Shown here in pieces: positions 43,601 to 52,863 of a stretch of DNA of 64,000 nt. A program made the translations under genes and the position numbers. The DNA lies in assembly GCA_045658425.1 (NCBI GenBank), contig JAZOVB010000172.1, forward strand, positions 1-64,000, in the 5' to 3' direction. Source of the stretch: SIG450 sp045658425 (GTDB lineage Bacteria; Bacillota; Clostridia; UMGS1840; HGM11507). The notes under the pieces were generated by a model that did not search any database, was not told the DNA's origin, and was given only the letters and a program-made list of their open reading frames with translations. Within the stretch, counting starts at the first letter, position 1. Each line of letters starts with the position of its first letter.

Positions 43601-43636
43601 AAAACGGGTTCGGATACTGTTGATTATGGCTACACA
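43601..43636 (-). repeat. Inverted repeat, right copy
   Basis: Read on the minus strand, this segment encodes CSHNQQYPNPF, almost the same as the end of the NifX-like protein 205 bp away. It appears to be an inverted, slightly diverged copy of that gene end. The 205 bp between the copies holds no gene I can support; a 65-codon minus-strand frame there is best read as a remnant. Confidence 0.8.
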
Positions 43637-43672
43637 TAATTAAATTAAAATACAGAAAGAGAGATTATTAAA

Positions 43673-44416
43673 ATGGAAATCAAAATACTTGCAAAAGTTA
43701 ACGGCACACCTATTACATCACAGGATGTTGAAAATGAACTAAGAATGCTTGGACAAAGAGCGGCTGAATTTGATAACCCCCAGGGAAGAGCTATGCTCCT
43801 TGAACAGGTAATAAACAGAAAACTACTTTTACTCGATGCAATCAAAAGCGGTTATGAATTCAATCCTCAGTTTAAAGAAGAATTACAAAAGTTAAAAGAA
43901 GACCTTCTTGCAAATTTTGCTATAACCAAGGCAGTTGAAAATGTTAAGGTTACTGATGAAGATATCAAAAAGTTTTATGAAGAAAACAAAGATAAGATGA
44001 TTTCTCCAGAAACAGTTAATGCAAGTCATATTCTTGTTGATTCTGAAGAAAAAGCGAAAGAGCTTTTAGAAGAAATCAATGCAGGTAAAATAACCTTTGA
44101 AGAAGCTGCTAAAGCAAACAGCTCCTGCCCATCGTCCCAGAATGGCGGAAGCCTTGGACAGTTCGGAAAAGGAAAGATGGTTCCTGAATTTGATACAGCA
44201 GTTTTTACTATGACAGTTGGTGAAATTTCAGGTCCTGTAAAAACACAGTTCGGTTATCACTTAATTAAGCTTAATGGTAAAACCGAAGCAAGTGAAATTC
44301 CTTTTGAAGAGGTTAAGGAAAGCATTGCAATTCAGCTTACAACTGAAAAACAACAGGCGGCATTTGCTTCAAAAATCAATCAGCTTAAGATAATGTATCC
44401 AGTTGACAAGTTTTAA
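43673..44416 (+). CDS. Parvulin-type peptidyl-prolyl isomerase
   Basis: A 247-residue protein with a SurA/PrsA-like N-terminal helical part (GTPITSQDVENELRMLGQRA, LLEQVINRKLLLLDAIKSG) and a PpiC rotamase domain (about 117-215: VNASHILVDSEEKAKELL, NGGSLGQFGKGKMVPEFD, GPVKTQFGYHLIKL). There is no signal peptide or lipobox, so unlike PrsA it should be cytoplasmic. Such short soluble PpiC proteins are common in Clostridia; the client is unknown. It sits alone between the inverted repeat and a terminator. Confidence 0.93.
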   Translation: MEIKILAKVNGTPITSQDVENELRMLGQRAAEFDNPQGRAMLLEQVINRKLLLLDAIKSGYEFNPQFKEELQKLKEDLLANFAITKAVENVKVTDEDIKKFYEENKDKMISPETVNASHILVDSEEKAKELLEEINAGKITFEEAAKANSSCPSSQNGGSLGQFGKGKMVPEFDTAVFTMTVGEISGPVKTQFGYHLIKLNGKTEASEIPFEEVKESIAIQLTTEKQQAAFASKINQLKIMYPVDKF

Positions 44417-44418
44417 TA

Positions 44419-44460
44419 AAAAATACCCACATCGTCATAACCGACAATGTGGGTATTTTT
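44419..44460. terminator. Bidirectional terminator between parvulin and CYTH genes
   Basis: A 14-bp stem (AAAAATACCCACAT/ATGTGGGTATTTTT) with a 14-nt loop. Its right end touches the CYTH stop codon, so it serves both convergent genes. Confidence 0.9.
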
Positions 44461-44908
44461 ATCGTTTAGCCATATTATGATTGGAATATTTGCTTTCACC
44501 GGTAACCTCTCTTATAACAAAAGGAGGTAAATCAAAGCTTTCATCTTCATATTCAAGCTCTATTTCGGCAATTATTATCCCGTCATTTTTCCCTTTGAAA
44601 ATATCTATTTCCCATTTTTTACCCATATAATCATATATGTATCTTGTTTTCTCAAGAACTCCTTCATCACAGGTATTTTCAAGAAGTTCAATTCCCTCTT
44701 CATAAGGAATCTGATATTCAAACTCCCCTCTTGATATTGGTCCTTTTCTGTACTTTATTGTTATATAAGCTTCTTCATTAAAGGTTCTTACTCTTACCAC
44801 CTTACCGTTTGATGAATGGATATATCCCTGCTTAATTTCAATTTTCTCACTTGCAAGTGAAGTATCAAATTCATTGACAAGATATTTTCTTTCTATTTCA
44901 ACGCCCAT
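44459..44908 (-). CDS. CYTH-domain protein (inorganic triphosphatase-like)
   Basis: A 149-residue protein starting MGVEIERKYLV, the ExExK signature of the CYTH triphosphate tunnel fold. Further strands carry YIHSSNGKVVRVRTFNEEAY and KYRKGPISRGEFEYQIP, with charged tunnel residues, then EIDIFKGKNDGIIIAEIELE. Bacterial members hydrolyse inorganic triphosphate or have unknown roles. The start is the ATG with AAGGAGGAG 6 nt upstream; a frame starting 66 nt earlier would run through a terminator hairpin. Confidence 0.92.
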   Translation of the reverse strand: MGVEIERKYLVNEFDTSLASEKIEIKQGYIHSSNGKVVRVRTFNEEAYITIKYRKGPISRGEFEYQIPYEEGIELLENTCDEGVLEKTRYIYDYMGKKWEIDIFKGKNDGIIIAEIELEYEDESFDLPPFVIREVTGESKYSNHNMAKR

Positions 44909-44925
44909 AAGCTCCTCCTTTTTTA

Positions 44926-44964
44926 AAAATAGGGGTGTAAAAATATTTAATATTTTTACACCCG
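44926..44964 (-). terminator. Terminator of serC-serA
   Basis: A 14-bp stem (GGGTGTAAAAATAT and complement) followed on the minus strand by CTATTTTT. It separates serA from the CYTH gene. Confidence 0.8.
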
Positions 44965-45054
44965 CATTTATCATTATAATATGACAATTCTTTGTGTCAT
45001 TCTATTGATAATACTTGCTTTTTGTGGTCCGGAGTTTTTTACTTCTCCTATTCA

Positions 45055-46212
45055 TTAACCAATTTTTCTGACTCTTACAACACCTTCGATGGCTTCGATA
45101 TCGGCGATAACTTTTTCGTCAACATTGCCGGTAACATCAATAATAGTATAAGCAACATCATTTCTGCTTCCGTTAATCATACCTTCGATATTTATTCCGT
45201 CTTTTGCTACCTGATTTGAAATCTGGCTAAGCATATTAGGTATGTTTTCATGGATAACGGTTATTCTTATATCGGTTGTTCTTGGCATTGTTAATCTTGG
45301 GAAGTTAACCGAGTTAATTATATTACCGTTTTCCAAAAAGTCCATAATCTGTTTAACTGCCATAACTGCACAGTTATCCTCAGCTTCGGGAGTTGAAGCA
45401 CCAAGATGAGGAATTGAAATAACATTCTTATATGTATTTAAGCTGTTTGATGGGAAATCGCATACATATTTTGCAACTTTTTCATCATCAATTGCAGCCT
45501 TCATAGCATCGGAATCAACAAGCTCACCTCTTGAGAAGTTAAGAATTCTTACTCCATCCTTCATCTGGGCGATAGTCTGAGTATTAATCATTGATGCGGT
45601 ATCCTTGTTATATGGAAGATGAAGTGTTATATAATCACAGGATTCATATATTTCCTTAAGGTCAGTTGCTCTTTTAATAGACTTGGAAATACTCCATGCA
45701 GCATCAACTGAAATAAACGGATCATATCCTACAACTTCCATGCCAAGATGAACCGCTGCATTTGCCACAAGTATACCAATAGCACCAAGGCCCACAACAC
45801 CAAGTTTTTTACCAAGTATTTCAGGTCCTACGAAAGCACCCTTCCCCTTTTCAACATCTTTGGCAATCTGGTCAGAATCAAGAGTTTCTGCCCATTTAAT
45901 ACCACCAACGATATCTCTTGATGCAAGAAACAGACCTGCAAGTACCAATTCTTTAACGGCATTTGCATTTGCACCCGGAGTATTAAATACAACGATACCA
46001 TTCTTTGCGCAGCTTTCAACAGGAATATTATTTACACCTGCACCTGCTCTGCCGATAGCAAGTAATGATGCCGGCATTTCATAATCGTGCATATTGAAGC
46101 TTCTTAAGATAACTGCATCGGGATTTTCAATATTATCGGATATTTTATAATCGGATGTGAATTTGCTTAATCCGATTTTAGAAATTTTGTTAAGAGTTAA
46201 AATATTACTCAT
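45055..46212 (-). CDS. serA: D-3-phosphoglycerate dehydrogenase
   Basis: A 385-residue NAD-dependent enzyme for the first step of serine synthesis. The Rossmann motif is VVGLGAIGILVANAAVHLGM (about 140-160), with catalytic Arg in LNFSRGELVD, Glu region, and His in ISIPHLGASTPEAEDN. A C-terminal ACT domain (about 310-385) could sense serine; the intervening ASB domain of longer SerA proteins is absent. It follows serC by 14 bp. Confidence 0.96.
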   Translation of the reverse strand: MSNILTLNKISKIGLSKFTSDYKISDNIENPDAVILRSFNMHDYEMPASLLAIGRAGAGVNNIPVESCAKNGIVVFNTPGANANAVKELVLAGLFLASRDIVGGIKWAETLDSDQIAKDVEKGKGAFVGPEILGKKLGVVGLGAIGILVANAAVHLGMEVVGYDPFISVDAAWSISKSIKRATDLKEIYESCDYITLHLPYNKDTASMINTQTIAQMKDGVRILNFSRGELVDSDAMKAAIDDEKVAKYVCDFPSNSLNTYKNVISIPHLGASTPEAEDNCAVMAVKQIMDFLENGNIINSVNFPRLTMPRTTDIRITVIHENIPNMLSQISNQVAKDGINIEGMINGSRNDVAYTIIDVTGNVDEKVIADIEAIEGVVRVRKIG

Positions 46213-46226
46213 TTAAATCACCATTC

Positions 46227-47309
46227 TTATTTATTTTCCATTTCAAATTTCTTCATAAAATCAACAAGCTTCTTAACGCCTTCAATCGGCATCGCATTGT
46301 AGATACTTGCTCTCATACCACCAACACTTCTGTGACCTTTGATATTAACAAATCCATTAGCCTTAGCTTCTTTAACGAACTTATCATCATGTTCCGGATT
46401 ACCTGTAACAAAAGTTGCATTCATAATGGAGCGGTCTTCTTTTTCCGCACATCCCTTGAATAAATTTGATTCATCAAGGTAATTGTAAAGAATTCCCGCT
46501 TTTTCAATATTGATTTTTTCGATTGCATCAACACCGCCAAGATTCTTAATCCATTCTAAGATAAGACCACACATATAAATACTGTATGTAGGAGGTGTAT
46601 TATACATAGAATCATTTTTTGCATGAACACTGTAATCCAGCATGGTTGGTGTAATAGGTAAAGGATTACCCATTAAATCTTCACGAATAATAACAACGGT
46701 TAATCCTGCAGGGCCGATATTTTTCTGAGCACCTGCATATAACAATCCGAATTTTGATACATCAAGCTTTTCTGATAAAATACAAGATGATATATCAGCT
46801 ACAAGAGGAACTGAACCTGTATCAGGAATGTAGTTATATCTTGTACCATAGATTGTATTATTAAGTGTTATATGTGCAAAATCTGCATCTTTTGAAAAAT
46901 CATCTGCAGTAAGTTTTGGAATATAAGAGAAAGTCTTATCTTTACTTGAAGCAACAATATTAGCTTCTCCAAACTTTTTACCTTCTTCTGCAGCCTTACC
47001 CGCAAACTGACCGGTAACAACATAATCAGCCTTCATATTTTTACCATAAAGATTCAGAGGAACCATAGCAAATTGAGTTGATGCTCCTCCCTGTAAAAAT
47101 AAAACCTTATAATTTTCAGGAATATTCATCAATTCATAAAACATACTGTTTGTTTTAAAAATAATTTCTTCATAGTCCTTGGAACGATGGCTCATTTCCA
47201 TTACTGACATACCGCTGTTTTTATAACAAGTAAGCTCTTTTGCAGCTTTTTCAAGAACTTCAAGCGGTAACGATGAAGGTCCTGCTGAAAAATTAAATAC
47301 TCTTTCCAT
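46227..47309 (-). CDS. serC: Phosphoserine aminotransferase
   Basis: A 360-residue class V PLP aminotransferase making phosphoserine from 3-phosphohydroxypyruvate. RVFNFSAGPSSLPLEVLEKA and FLQGGASTQFAMVPLNL are typical; the PLP lysine is in YAGAQKNIGPAGLTVVII (about 193), and GGMRASIYNAMPIEGV closes the C-terminus. Start at the ATG 6 nt after AAGGA; another ATG two codons earlier abuts that site. First gene of serC-serA. No serB is in the window. Confidence 0.96.
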   Translation of the reverse strand: MERVFNFSAGPSSLPLEVLEKAAKELTCYKNSGMSVMEMSHRSKDYEEIIFKTNSMFYELMNIPENYKVLFLQGGASTQFAMVPLNLYGKNMKADYVVTGQFAGKAAEEGKKFGEANIVASSKDKTFSYIPKLTADDFSKDADFAHITLNNTIYGTRYNYIPDTGSVPLVADISSCILSEKLDVSKFGLLYAGAQKNIGPAGLTVVIIREDLMGNPLPITPTMLDYSVHAKNDSMYNTPPTYSIYMCGLILEWIKNLGGVDAIEKINIEKAGILYNYLDESNLFKGCAEKEDRSIMNATFVTGNPEHDDKFVKEAKANGFVNIKGHRSVGGMRASIYNAMPIEGVKKLVDFMKKFEMENK

Positions 47310-47343
47310 TTTCATTCCTTCTTTTCTTTTTAATATTATTTCA

Positions 47344-47372
47344 ATTATACATCATATATGATTTCTAGTCAA
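47344..47372 (-). promoter_or_regulatory. SigmaA promoter of serC-serA
   Basis: TTGACT, 17-nt spacer, TATAAT on the minus strand, about 35 nt upstream of serC. Confidence 0.85.
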
Positions 47373-47423
47373 TCTTTTTTCTTGAAAATCTAAAAATATT
47401 ATATGAATATCAATACATTATAA

Positions 47424-47452
47424 TTGACAAAAAATCTAATTACATTTACAAT
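47424..47452 (+). promoter_or_regulatory. SigmaA promoter of tadA
   Basis: TTGACA, 17-nt spacer, TACAAT on the plus strand, 17 nt before the tadA start and divergent from the serC promoter. Confidence 0.85.
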
Positions 47453-47469
47453 ATATTAAAGGTGATAAA

Positions 47470-47916
47470 ATGAACGAAATATTTATGATGGAAGCTATAA
47501 AGGAAGCACATACTGCTTTAAAAAAAGGTGAAATTCCTGTTGGTGCTGTTATTGTTAAAGAAAACAAAATAATAGCAAAAACACATAATTTAAAAGAACT
47601 TAATAACAATCCACTTCATCACGCTGAAATTCTCGCCATTGATTACGCAAGTAAAGTTCTGGGAAACTGGCGTTTAAACGATTGTGATATGTATGTAACC
47701 TTAGAGCCTTGCGTTATGTGTGCAGGAGCCATATTAAACGCAAGAATTAAAAATCTGTATTTTGGAGCATACGATTATAAATTCGGAGCTTGTTTCAGTA
47801 ATGATAATATTTTTCTTACAAACAAAGAAAACTCCCACACAACCGTGTACGGTGGTATAATGGAAAAGGAATGCAAAAATATACTGGATATTTTTTTTAA
47901 CAAACTAAGAAAATAA
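47470..47916 (+). CDS. tadA: tRNA-specific adenosine deaminase
   Basis: A 148-residue zinc deaminase converting A34 to inosine in tRNA-Arg(ACG). The zinc and proton-shuttle motif is HHAEILAID, and the zinc cysteines are in LEPCVMCAGAI. NWRLNDCDMYVTLEPC and FGAYDYKFGACFS are usual TadA sequence. Single gene between a promoter and a terminator. Confidence 0.97.
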   Translation: MNEIFMMEAIKEAHTALKKGEIPVGAVIVKENKIIAKTHNLKELNNNPLHHAEILAIDYASKVLGNWRLNDCDMYVTLEPCVMCAGAILNARIKNLYFGAYDYKFGACFSNDNIFLTNKENSHTTVYGGIMEKECKNILDIFFNKLRK

Positions 47917-47921
47917 ATACT

Positions 47922-47952
47922 AAAAAGGCATTGTGTTATACAATGCCTTTTT
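47922..47952. terminator. Bidirectional terminator between tadA and hemW
   Basis: A 13-bp stem (AAAAAGGCATTGT/ACAATGCCTTTTT) with GTTAT loop between convergent genes. Confidence 0.9.
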
Positions 47953-47953
47953 C

Positions 47954-49051
47954 TTATATTAGTTCGCTTAATATATAATTAGATACAGAAAAACCCTTTT
48001 CGGTAAATGATAAAATCTGTCCGTCAAATGACATATATCCAAGCGATACATATTCTTTTATTTTTTCTTCTTTATTCTTATATAAATCTGTTTCAAACCG
48101 TTCTTTTAAATCAAGAATGTCTATCCCCTCGCACATTCTAAGCCCGGTTATAACTGCATCTTTAAACAGTTCGCTGTTTTCTTCTTCAATACTTTCCTTA
48201 ACAGGCTTATTTCCTTTACACACCGCATTTGAATACTCTTCAACAGTTGAAAAATTTGAATATCTGGTATTTCCGATAAAGGAATAAGCATTAACACCAC
48301 AACCTATAAAATCCTGCATTCGCCAATATTTTATATTGTGTCTGCTTTCAAAACCCGGCTTCGAATAATTTGATATTTCGTACCTTTTATAACTGTCAAG
48401 TATTTTACTTGTCAAAGTAAACATTTCCCTTTCTTCTTCCTCACCGGGAAGTTTTAAATCCATAGAATAGAATGGTGTATTCTCTTCTATAATCAGTGAA
48501 TACGAAGATACATGCTCAGGATTAATGCTTTTAACTTCATTTAAAGTATGAACATAGCTTTCAATTGTCTGTTCCGGAATTCCGAACATAACATCAACAT
48601 TTATATTTTTAAACCCATTTTTCCGTATAATATCAAAGGTGTTTAAAAAATCTGCATAATTATGTGCTCTGCCAAGAAGTACAAGTTCATCATCGTTTGC
48701 AGACTGCATTCCGATGCTTATCCGATTTATACCATAATCTCTGTAAGCTTTTATTTTATCATCTGTAACAGTTTTGGGATTTACCTCTATTGTCACTTCA
48801 CATTCCTGGTTAAAGTCTAATAATTTTAAAATTTGCCCGATGTATTTACAATCGACAAAGGAGGGGGTTCCCCCTCCTATAAATATTGAATCAATTTTCC
48901 TTGTTTTAAAATAATCCGAATACATTTTAATCTCTTTTGAAAGACATTTAAAATAATCTTCAAAATCATTTCTCACAAAGGAAGCAAAATCACAATAATT
49001 ACATTTTTTCAAACAAAAAGGAATATGAATATATACTCCGGTATTCATCAT
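47954..49051 (-). CDS. hemW: HemW-like radical SAM heme chaperone
   Basis: A 365-residue radical SAM protein with cluster motif CLKKCNYCDF (Cys13, 17, 20), IFIGGGTPSF, and GMQSANDDELVLLGRAHNY. It has the HemW heme-binding motif HNIKYW (near 255) rather than the extra Cys of true oxygen-independent HemN, so a heme chaperone role is more likely than coproporphyrinogen oxidation. It overlaps lepA by 4 nt (ATGA), the standard Firmicutes order. Confidence 0.94.
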   Translation of the reverse strand: MMNTGVYIHIPFCLKKCNYCDFASFVRNDFEDYFKCLSKEIKMYSDYFKTRKIDSIFIGGGTPSFVDCKYIGQILKLLDFNQECEVTIEVNPKTVTDDKIKAYRDYGINRISIGMQSANDDELVLLGRAHNYADFLNTFDIIRKNGFKNINVDVMFGIPEQTIESYVHTLNEVKSINPEHVSSYSLIIEENTPFYSMDLKLPGEEEEREMFTLTSKILDSYKRYEISNYSKPGFESRHNIKYWRMQDFIGCGVNAYSFIGNTRYSNFSTVEEYSNAVCKGNKPVKESIEEENSELFKDAVITGLRMCEGIDILDLKERFETDLYKNKEEKIKEYVSLGYMSFDGQILSFTEKGFSVSNYILSELI

Positions 49052-50850
49052 AACTTAAGCACCGACATAAATGCTTCCTGCGGAAGTTCAACTGAACCTA
49101 CCTGACGCATTCTCTTCTTTCCCTCTTTTTGTTTTTCAAGAAGTTTTTTCTTTCTGGTGATGTCTCCTCCGTAACATTTTGCAAGTACATCTTTACGCAT
49201 AGCCTTAACAGTCTCTCTTGCAATAATTTTATTTCCGATAGCTGCCTGAATGGGAATTTCAAACAATTGTCTCGGAATAACATCTTTAAGCTTTTCCGCC
49301 ATCTTTCTGCCTCTGCCGTATGCTTTTTCAGAATGAACAATAAATGATAAGGCATCAACCACATCACCGTTTAACAAAATATCCAGCTTAACAAGTTTGG
49401 ATTCCTTATATCCTGAAAGCTCATAATCAAAAGAGGCAAATCCTCTTGTACGTGATTTCAACGCATCAAAGAAATCGTAAACAATCTCATTAAGGGGCAT
49501 TTCATAGTGAAGCTGAGTTCTTGTGCTATCAAGATACTTCATATCCATATAAGTACCTCTTCGCTCCTGACAAAGCTCCATAATGTTTCCTACAAATTCT
49601 GTAGGCGTGATAATAATAGCTTTAACAATAGGTTCCTGCATAGAAGCTATTTCAGACGGGTCCGGCATATTGGTAGGATTATCGATGTTAAGCTGTGTAC
49701 CATCTGTTTTATTAATTTTATATATAACACTCGGAGCGGTTGTTATAATATCAAGATTATATTCTCGCTCTAATCTTTCCTGAATTATTTCCATGTGAAG
49801 AAGTCCTAAAAATCCACATCTGAAACCAAACCCAAGAGCAATTGATGTTTCCGCCTCAAAGATAAGAGCAGCATCATTTAACTGAAGCTTTTCCAAAGCA
49901 TCTCTTAAATCGTTATATTTAGAACCGTCTGCGGGATAAATACCGCAAAACACCATTGGGTTAACCTTTTTATATCCGGGAAGAGGTTCAAGAGCCTGAT
50001 TATCAGCAAGAGTTACAGTATCACCAACACGGGTATCCTTAACATTCTTAATACTCGCGGCAATATAACCAACCTCACCCGCTTTTAAAGAACCACTGTC
50101 ATAAGTACCGTCAGGCTCGAGATAACCTGCTTCAGTTACAGTAAATTCTTTACCTGTATTCATCATTTTTATAGTTTGTCCAACTTTAACGCTGCCATCT
50201 ACCACTCTAACCATAATAATTACGCCCTTATAACTATCATAATAGGAGTCAAATATAAGAGCCTTTAAGGGAGCTTTTTCATCCCCAGTAGGAGCAGGAA
50301 CAAGCTCAACAATTTTTTCCAGTACCTCTTCAATATTGGTACCCATTTTTGCAGAAATAAGAGGTGCATGCTGAGCCTCAATACCAATTATATCCTCGAT
50401 TTCGTCCTTTACCTCCTGCGGTCTTGCACTTGGTAAATCAATTTTATTTATAACAGGAACAATTTCAAGATTATCTTCAACCGCAAGATAAGTATTAGCC
50501 AGAGTCTGAGCCTCTATTCCCTGGGATGCATCAACAACTAAAATAGCACCCTCACAAGCCGCAAGACTTCTTGAAACCTCATAATTAAAGTCTACATGCC
50601 CCGGTGTATCAATTAGATTAAGAACATATATCTGTCCGTCTTTCGCTTTATATTCCATTTTTACAGCTCTTGCTTTAATGGTAATACCTCTTTCCTGCTC
50701 AAGTTCCATATTATCAAGAAGCTGCTCTTTCATATCACGCTGAGCAACAACACCGGTATGTTCTAAAAGACGGTCTGCAAGAGTAGATTTACCATGGTCT
50801 ATGTGGGCTATAATTGAAAAATTTCTAATGTTTTCCTGATTAACTGACAT
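49048..50850 (-). CDS. lepA: Elongation factor 4 (LepA)
   Basis: A 600-residue translational GTPase, full length. G motifs are AHIDHGKSTLADRLL, RGITIKARAV, DTPGHVDF, NKIDLPSARP; the LepA-specific C-terminal domain carries HSEKAYGRGRKMAEKLKDVI and GGDITRKKKLLEKQKEGKKR. LepA acts on ribosome biogenesis or back-translocation. AAAGGA precedes the ATG, and hemW is coupled downstream. Confidence 0.98.
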   Translation of the reverse strand: MSVNQENIRNFSIIAHIDHGKSTLADRLLEHTGVVAQRDMKEQLLDNMELEQERGITIKARAVKMEYKAKDGQIYVLNLIDTPGHVDFNYEVSRSLAACEGAILVVDASQGIEAQTLANTYLAVEDNLEIVPVINKIDLPSARPQEVKDEIEDIIGIEAQHAPLISAKMGTNIEEVLEKIVELVPAPTGDEKAPLKALIFDSYYDSYKGVIIMVRVVDGSVKVGQTIKMMNTGKEFTVTEAGYLEPDGTYDSGSLKAGEVGYIAASIKNVKDTRVGDTVTLADNQALEPLPGYKKVNPMVFCGIYPADGSKYNDLRDALEKLQLNDAALIFEAETSIALGFGFRCGFLGLLHMEIIQERLEREYNLDIITTAPSVIYKINKTDGTQLNIDNPTNMPDPSEIASMQEPIVKAIIITPTEFVGNIMELCQERRGTYMDMKYLDSTRTQLHYEMPLNEIVYDFFDALKSRTRGFASFDYELSGYKESKLVKLDILLNGDVVDALSFIVHSEKAYGRGRKMAEKLKDVIPRQLFEIPIQAAIGNKIIARETVKAMRKDVLAKCYGGDITRKKKLLEKQKEGKKRMRQVGSVELPQEAFMSVLKL

Positions 50851-50977
50851 ATATTTTTCCTTTCATCGTATTTAAAAAACTATTCCAATATTTCTTATTA
50901 TCTCAGATAAAATATTCATAACATACCCGAATATCACCAGATAAAAATTCCAGATATTTTATTAATATGTTTTTCTC

Positions 50978-52738
50978 TTAATCAATGTAATATTTTTCTT
51001 TATAAGTACTATATAGTTTTCTGAATTCCTCACCGCCATCAGTTTTAACGTGGTTAAGATATTCATGACGTTCAAAGGAATCATTATTTATTTCGATAAA
51101 GCAAACTGCAATATTAGAACAGTGGTCAGATACTCTTTCGTAATTTGTAAGTAAATCGGAAAGAATAAATCCAAGCTCCATGGTACAGTCACCCTGTCTT
51201 AATCTTGTAACATGACCACTCTTTATGTGGCGCTTGATTCTGTCTATAACCTGCTCTAAAGGTTCTACACACACAGCAGCTTCCATATCGTCATTTTCAA
51301 GAGTTTTTAATGATAAACTTAATATTTCACTTACAGCAGATGTAATAATCTTTATATCAGCTGTTGCTTTATCTGAAAAACTTATTTTCTTATCAAATAT
51401 TTCTTTTGCAGTTTCAGCAATATTAAGTGCGTGGTCAGAAATTCTTTCTATATCTCCGATACAATGAAGAAGTTCAGACACTACCTTACTGTCCCTTGCA
51501 GAAACATTATTGGCAGCAATTTTAACAAGATAGGTACTTGTTTTATCTTCATATTTATCAACAAGAGATTCATATTTTTTAATATTTTCAAATTCTGTAT
51601 AATCAAATTCATCAAGAAGCTTGGTTGCCTTTTCAAAAGTATCAAAGGAAATTTTCGCCATATTACATACAAGGTCTTTACATTTTTCAACAGCAAAAGA
51701 TGGCATTGCTAAGAATCTGTCATCAAGAGTATCAAATACATCAAGCTCTTTTTCATCTTTATTGGACTTGATTGTTTTAATTGCAAGTTTTTCAATAAAG
51801 GAAGTAAACGGAATAAGAATTACTGTTGATAAAATATTAAAAACAAAATGTATAATAGCAATATAGAAAGCTGTTACGTTAGCATTCATAAAACTAAATG
51901 GTACAAAATGATTTATAATATAAAAAGCACCTGCTACAATAACTACACCAATCATTTTAATATACAGGCATGACATAGCAACCCTTTTTGATTCACTGTT
52001 CCCGCTAAGTGCAGATATAATAGGAGTAATTGTTGTACCTATATTCTGACCTAAAATAACAGGAATTGCAGTGGAAAAAGGAATCACACAGCTTATTGCA
52101 AGAGCCTGTAAAACACCGACAGATGCAGAAGAAGATTGAATAATAGCTGTAAAGATTGTACCGACAATAATACCCATAACAGGATTATCTGAAAACATGG
52201 TCAGTATATTTGTAAAAGCTTCATTATCTCTCAATCCGGATACGGCACTACTCATGGCATTCATACCAAACATAAGAATGGCAAACCCAATAAGAATTGT
52301 ACCGGTATTCTTTTTGGATTCACTTTTTGCAGTCATAGTCATTAATAAGCCAATCATTGCAAGAATGGGGGTAAATGATTCAGGTTTCAATAACTTTAAA
52401 ATAATAGCAGCGCCATTAATATCAGCTGTACTAAGCAAAAAGGCTGTAACCGTTGTACCTACATTAGCTCCCATTATAATACCTATAGTTTGCCCAAGGT
52501 TCATTATACCCGAGTTAACAAATCCAACAAGCATTACAGTTGTTGCAGACGAAGACTGAATAACGGCTGTTACACCCAATCCCAAAAGAAAACCCACTAA
52601 CTTATTTGATGTAAGTCTTGCAAGAATTGACTCAAGTTTTCCTCCTGCAAGTTTTTTTAAACTATCTCCCATCAGGTCCATACCGTATAGAAATAATGCA
52701 AGTCCTCCAATGAGACTTAAAATGCTGAAAATATTCAT
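50978..52738 (-). CDS. Na/phosphate symporter-like protein with PhoU-like tail
   Basis: A 586-residue protein. The membrane half (about 1-310) has two inverted Na_Pi_cotrans repeats with the QSSSAT-type motifs TAVIQSSSATTVMLVGFVN and TAIIQSSSASVGVLQALA. The cytoplasmic half (about 340-560) is helical and PhoU-like (CIGDIERISDHALNIAE, YERVSDHCSNIAVCF, the ERxSDH motif twice). Similar proteins are thought to move phosphate, and the PhoU domain may regulate it; some homologues instead respond to other stresses. GGAGG before the ATG. Confidence 0.93.
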   Translation of the reverse strand: MNIFSILSLIGGLALFLYGMDLMGDSLKKLAGGKLESILARLTSNKLVGFLLGLGVTAVIQSSSATTVMLVGFVNSGIMNLGQTIGIIMGANVGTTVTAFLLSTADINGAAIILKLLKPESFTPILAMIGLLMTMTAKSESKKNTGTILIGFAILMFGMNAMSSAVSGLRDNEAFTNILTMFSDNPVMGIIVGTIFTAIIQSSSASVGVLQALAISCVIPFSTAIPVILGQNIGTTITPIISALSGNSESKRVAMSCLYIKMIGVVIVAGAFYIINHFVPFSFMNANVTAFYIAIIHFVFNILSTVILIPFTSFIEKLAIKTIKSNKDEKELDVFDTLDDRFLAMPSFAVEKCKDLVCNMAKISFDTFEKATKLLDEFDYTEFENIKKYESLVDKYEDKTSTYLVKIAANNVSARDSKVVSELLHCIGDIERISDHALNIAETAKEIFDKKISFSDKATADIKIITSAVSEILSLSLKTLENDDMEAAVCVEPLEQVIDRIKRHIKSGHVTRLRQGDCTMELGFILSDLLTNYERVSDHCSNIAVCFIEINNDSFERHEYLNHVKTDGGEEFRKLYSTYKEKYYID

Positions 52739-52783
52739 TTACTTCCTCCATTTTTATGTTTATTTTTCAATTTTTCCCACAAT

Positions 52784-52812
52784 ATTATAACATACGGTTC
52801 TTTTTATTTCAA
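52784..52812 (-). promoter_or_regulatory. SigmaA promoter of the Na/phosphate symporter gene
   Basis: TTGAAA, 17-nt spacer, TATAAT on the minus strand, about 45 nt upstream of the start codon. I see no clear Pho box. Confidence 0.75.
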
Positions 52813-52833
52813 TATAAAATATTAAAAAAGCTA

Positions 52834-52863
52834 ACAAAAAAACATCTTGTAAAAAGATGTTTT
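52834..52863 (-). terminator. Terminator of the spoIIA operon
   Basis: A 10-bp stem (AAAACATCTT/AAGATGTTTT) followed by T residues on the minus strand, overlapping the last bases of sigF. Confidence 0.8.

Noticed and set aside
43440..43637. 65-codon minus-strand frame starting MCSHNQQYPNPF
   Set aside because: Its start is the inverted copy of the NifX-like gene end. The rest has no domain, no ribosome binding site and no promoter, so it is treated as repeat or remnant and not a gene.
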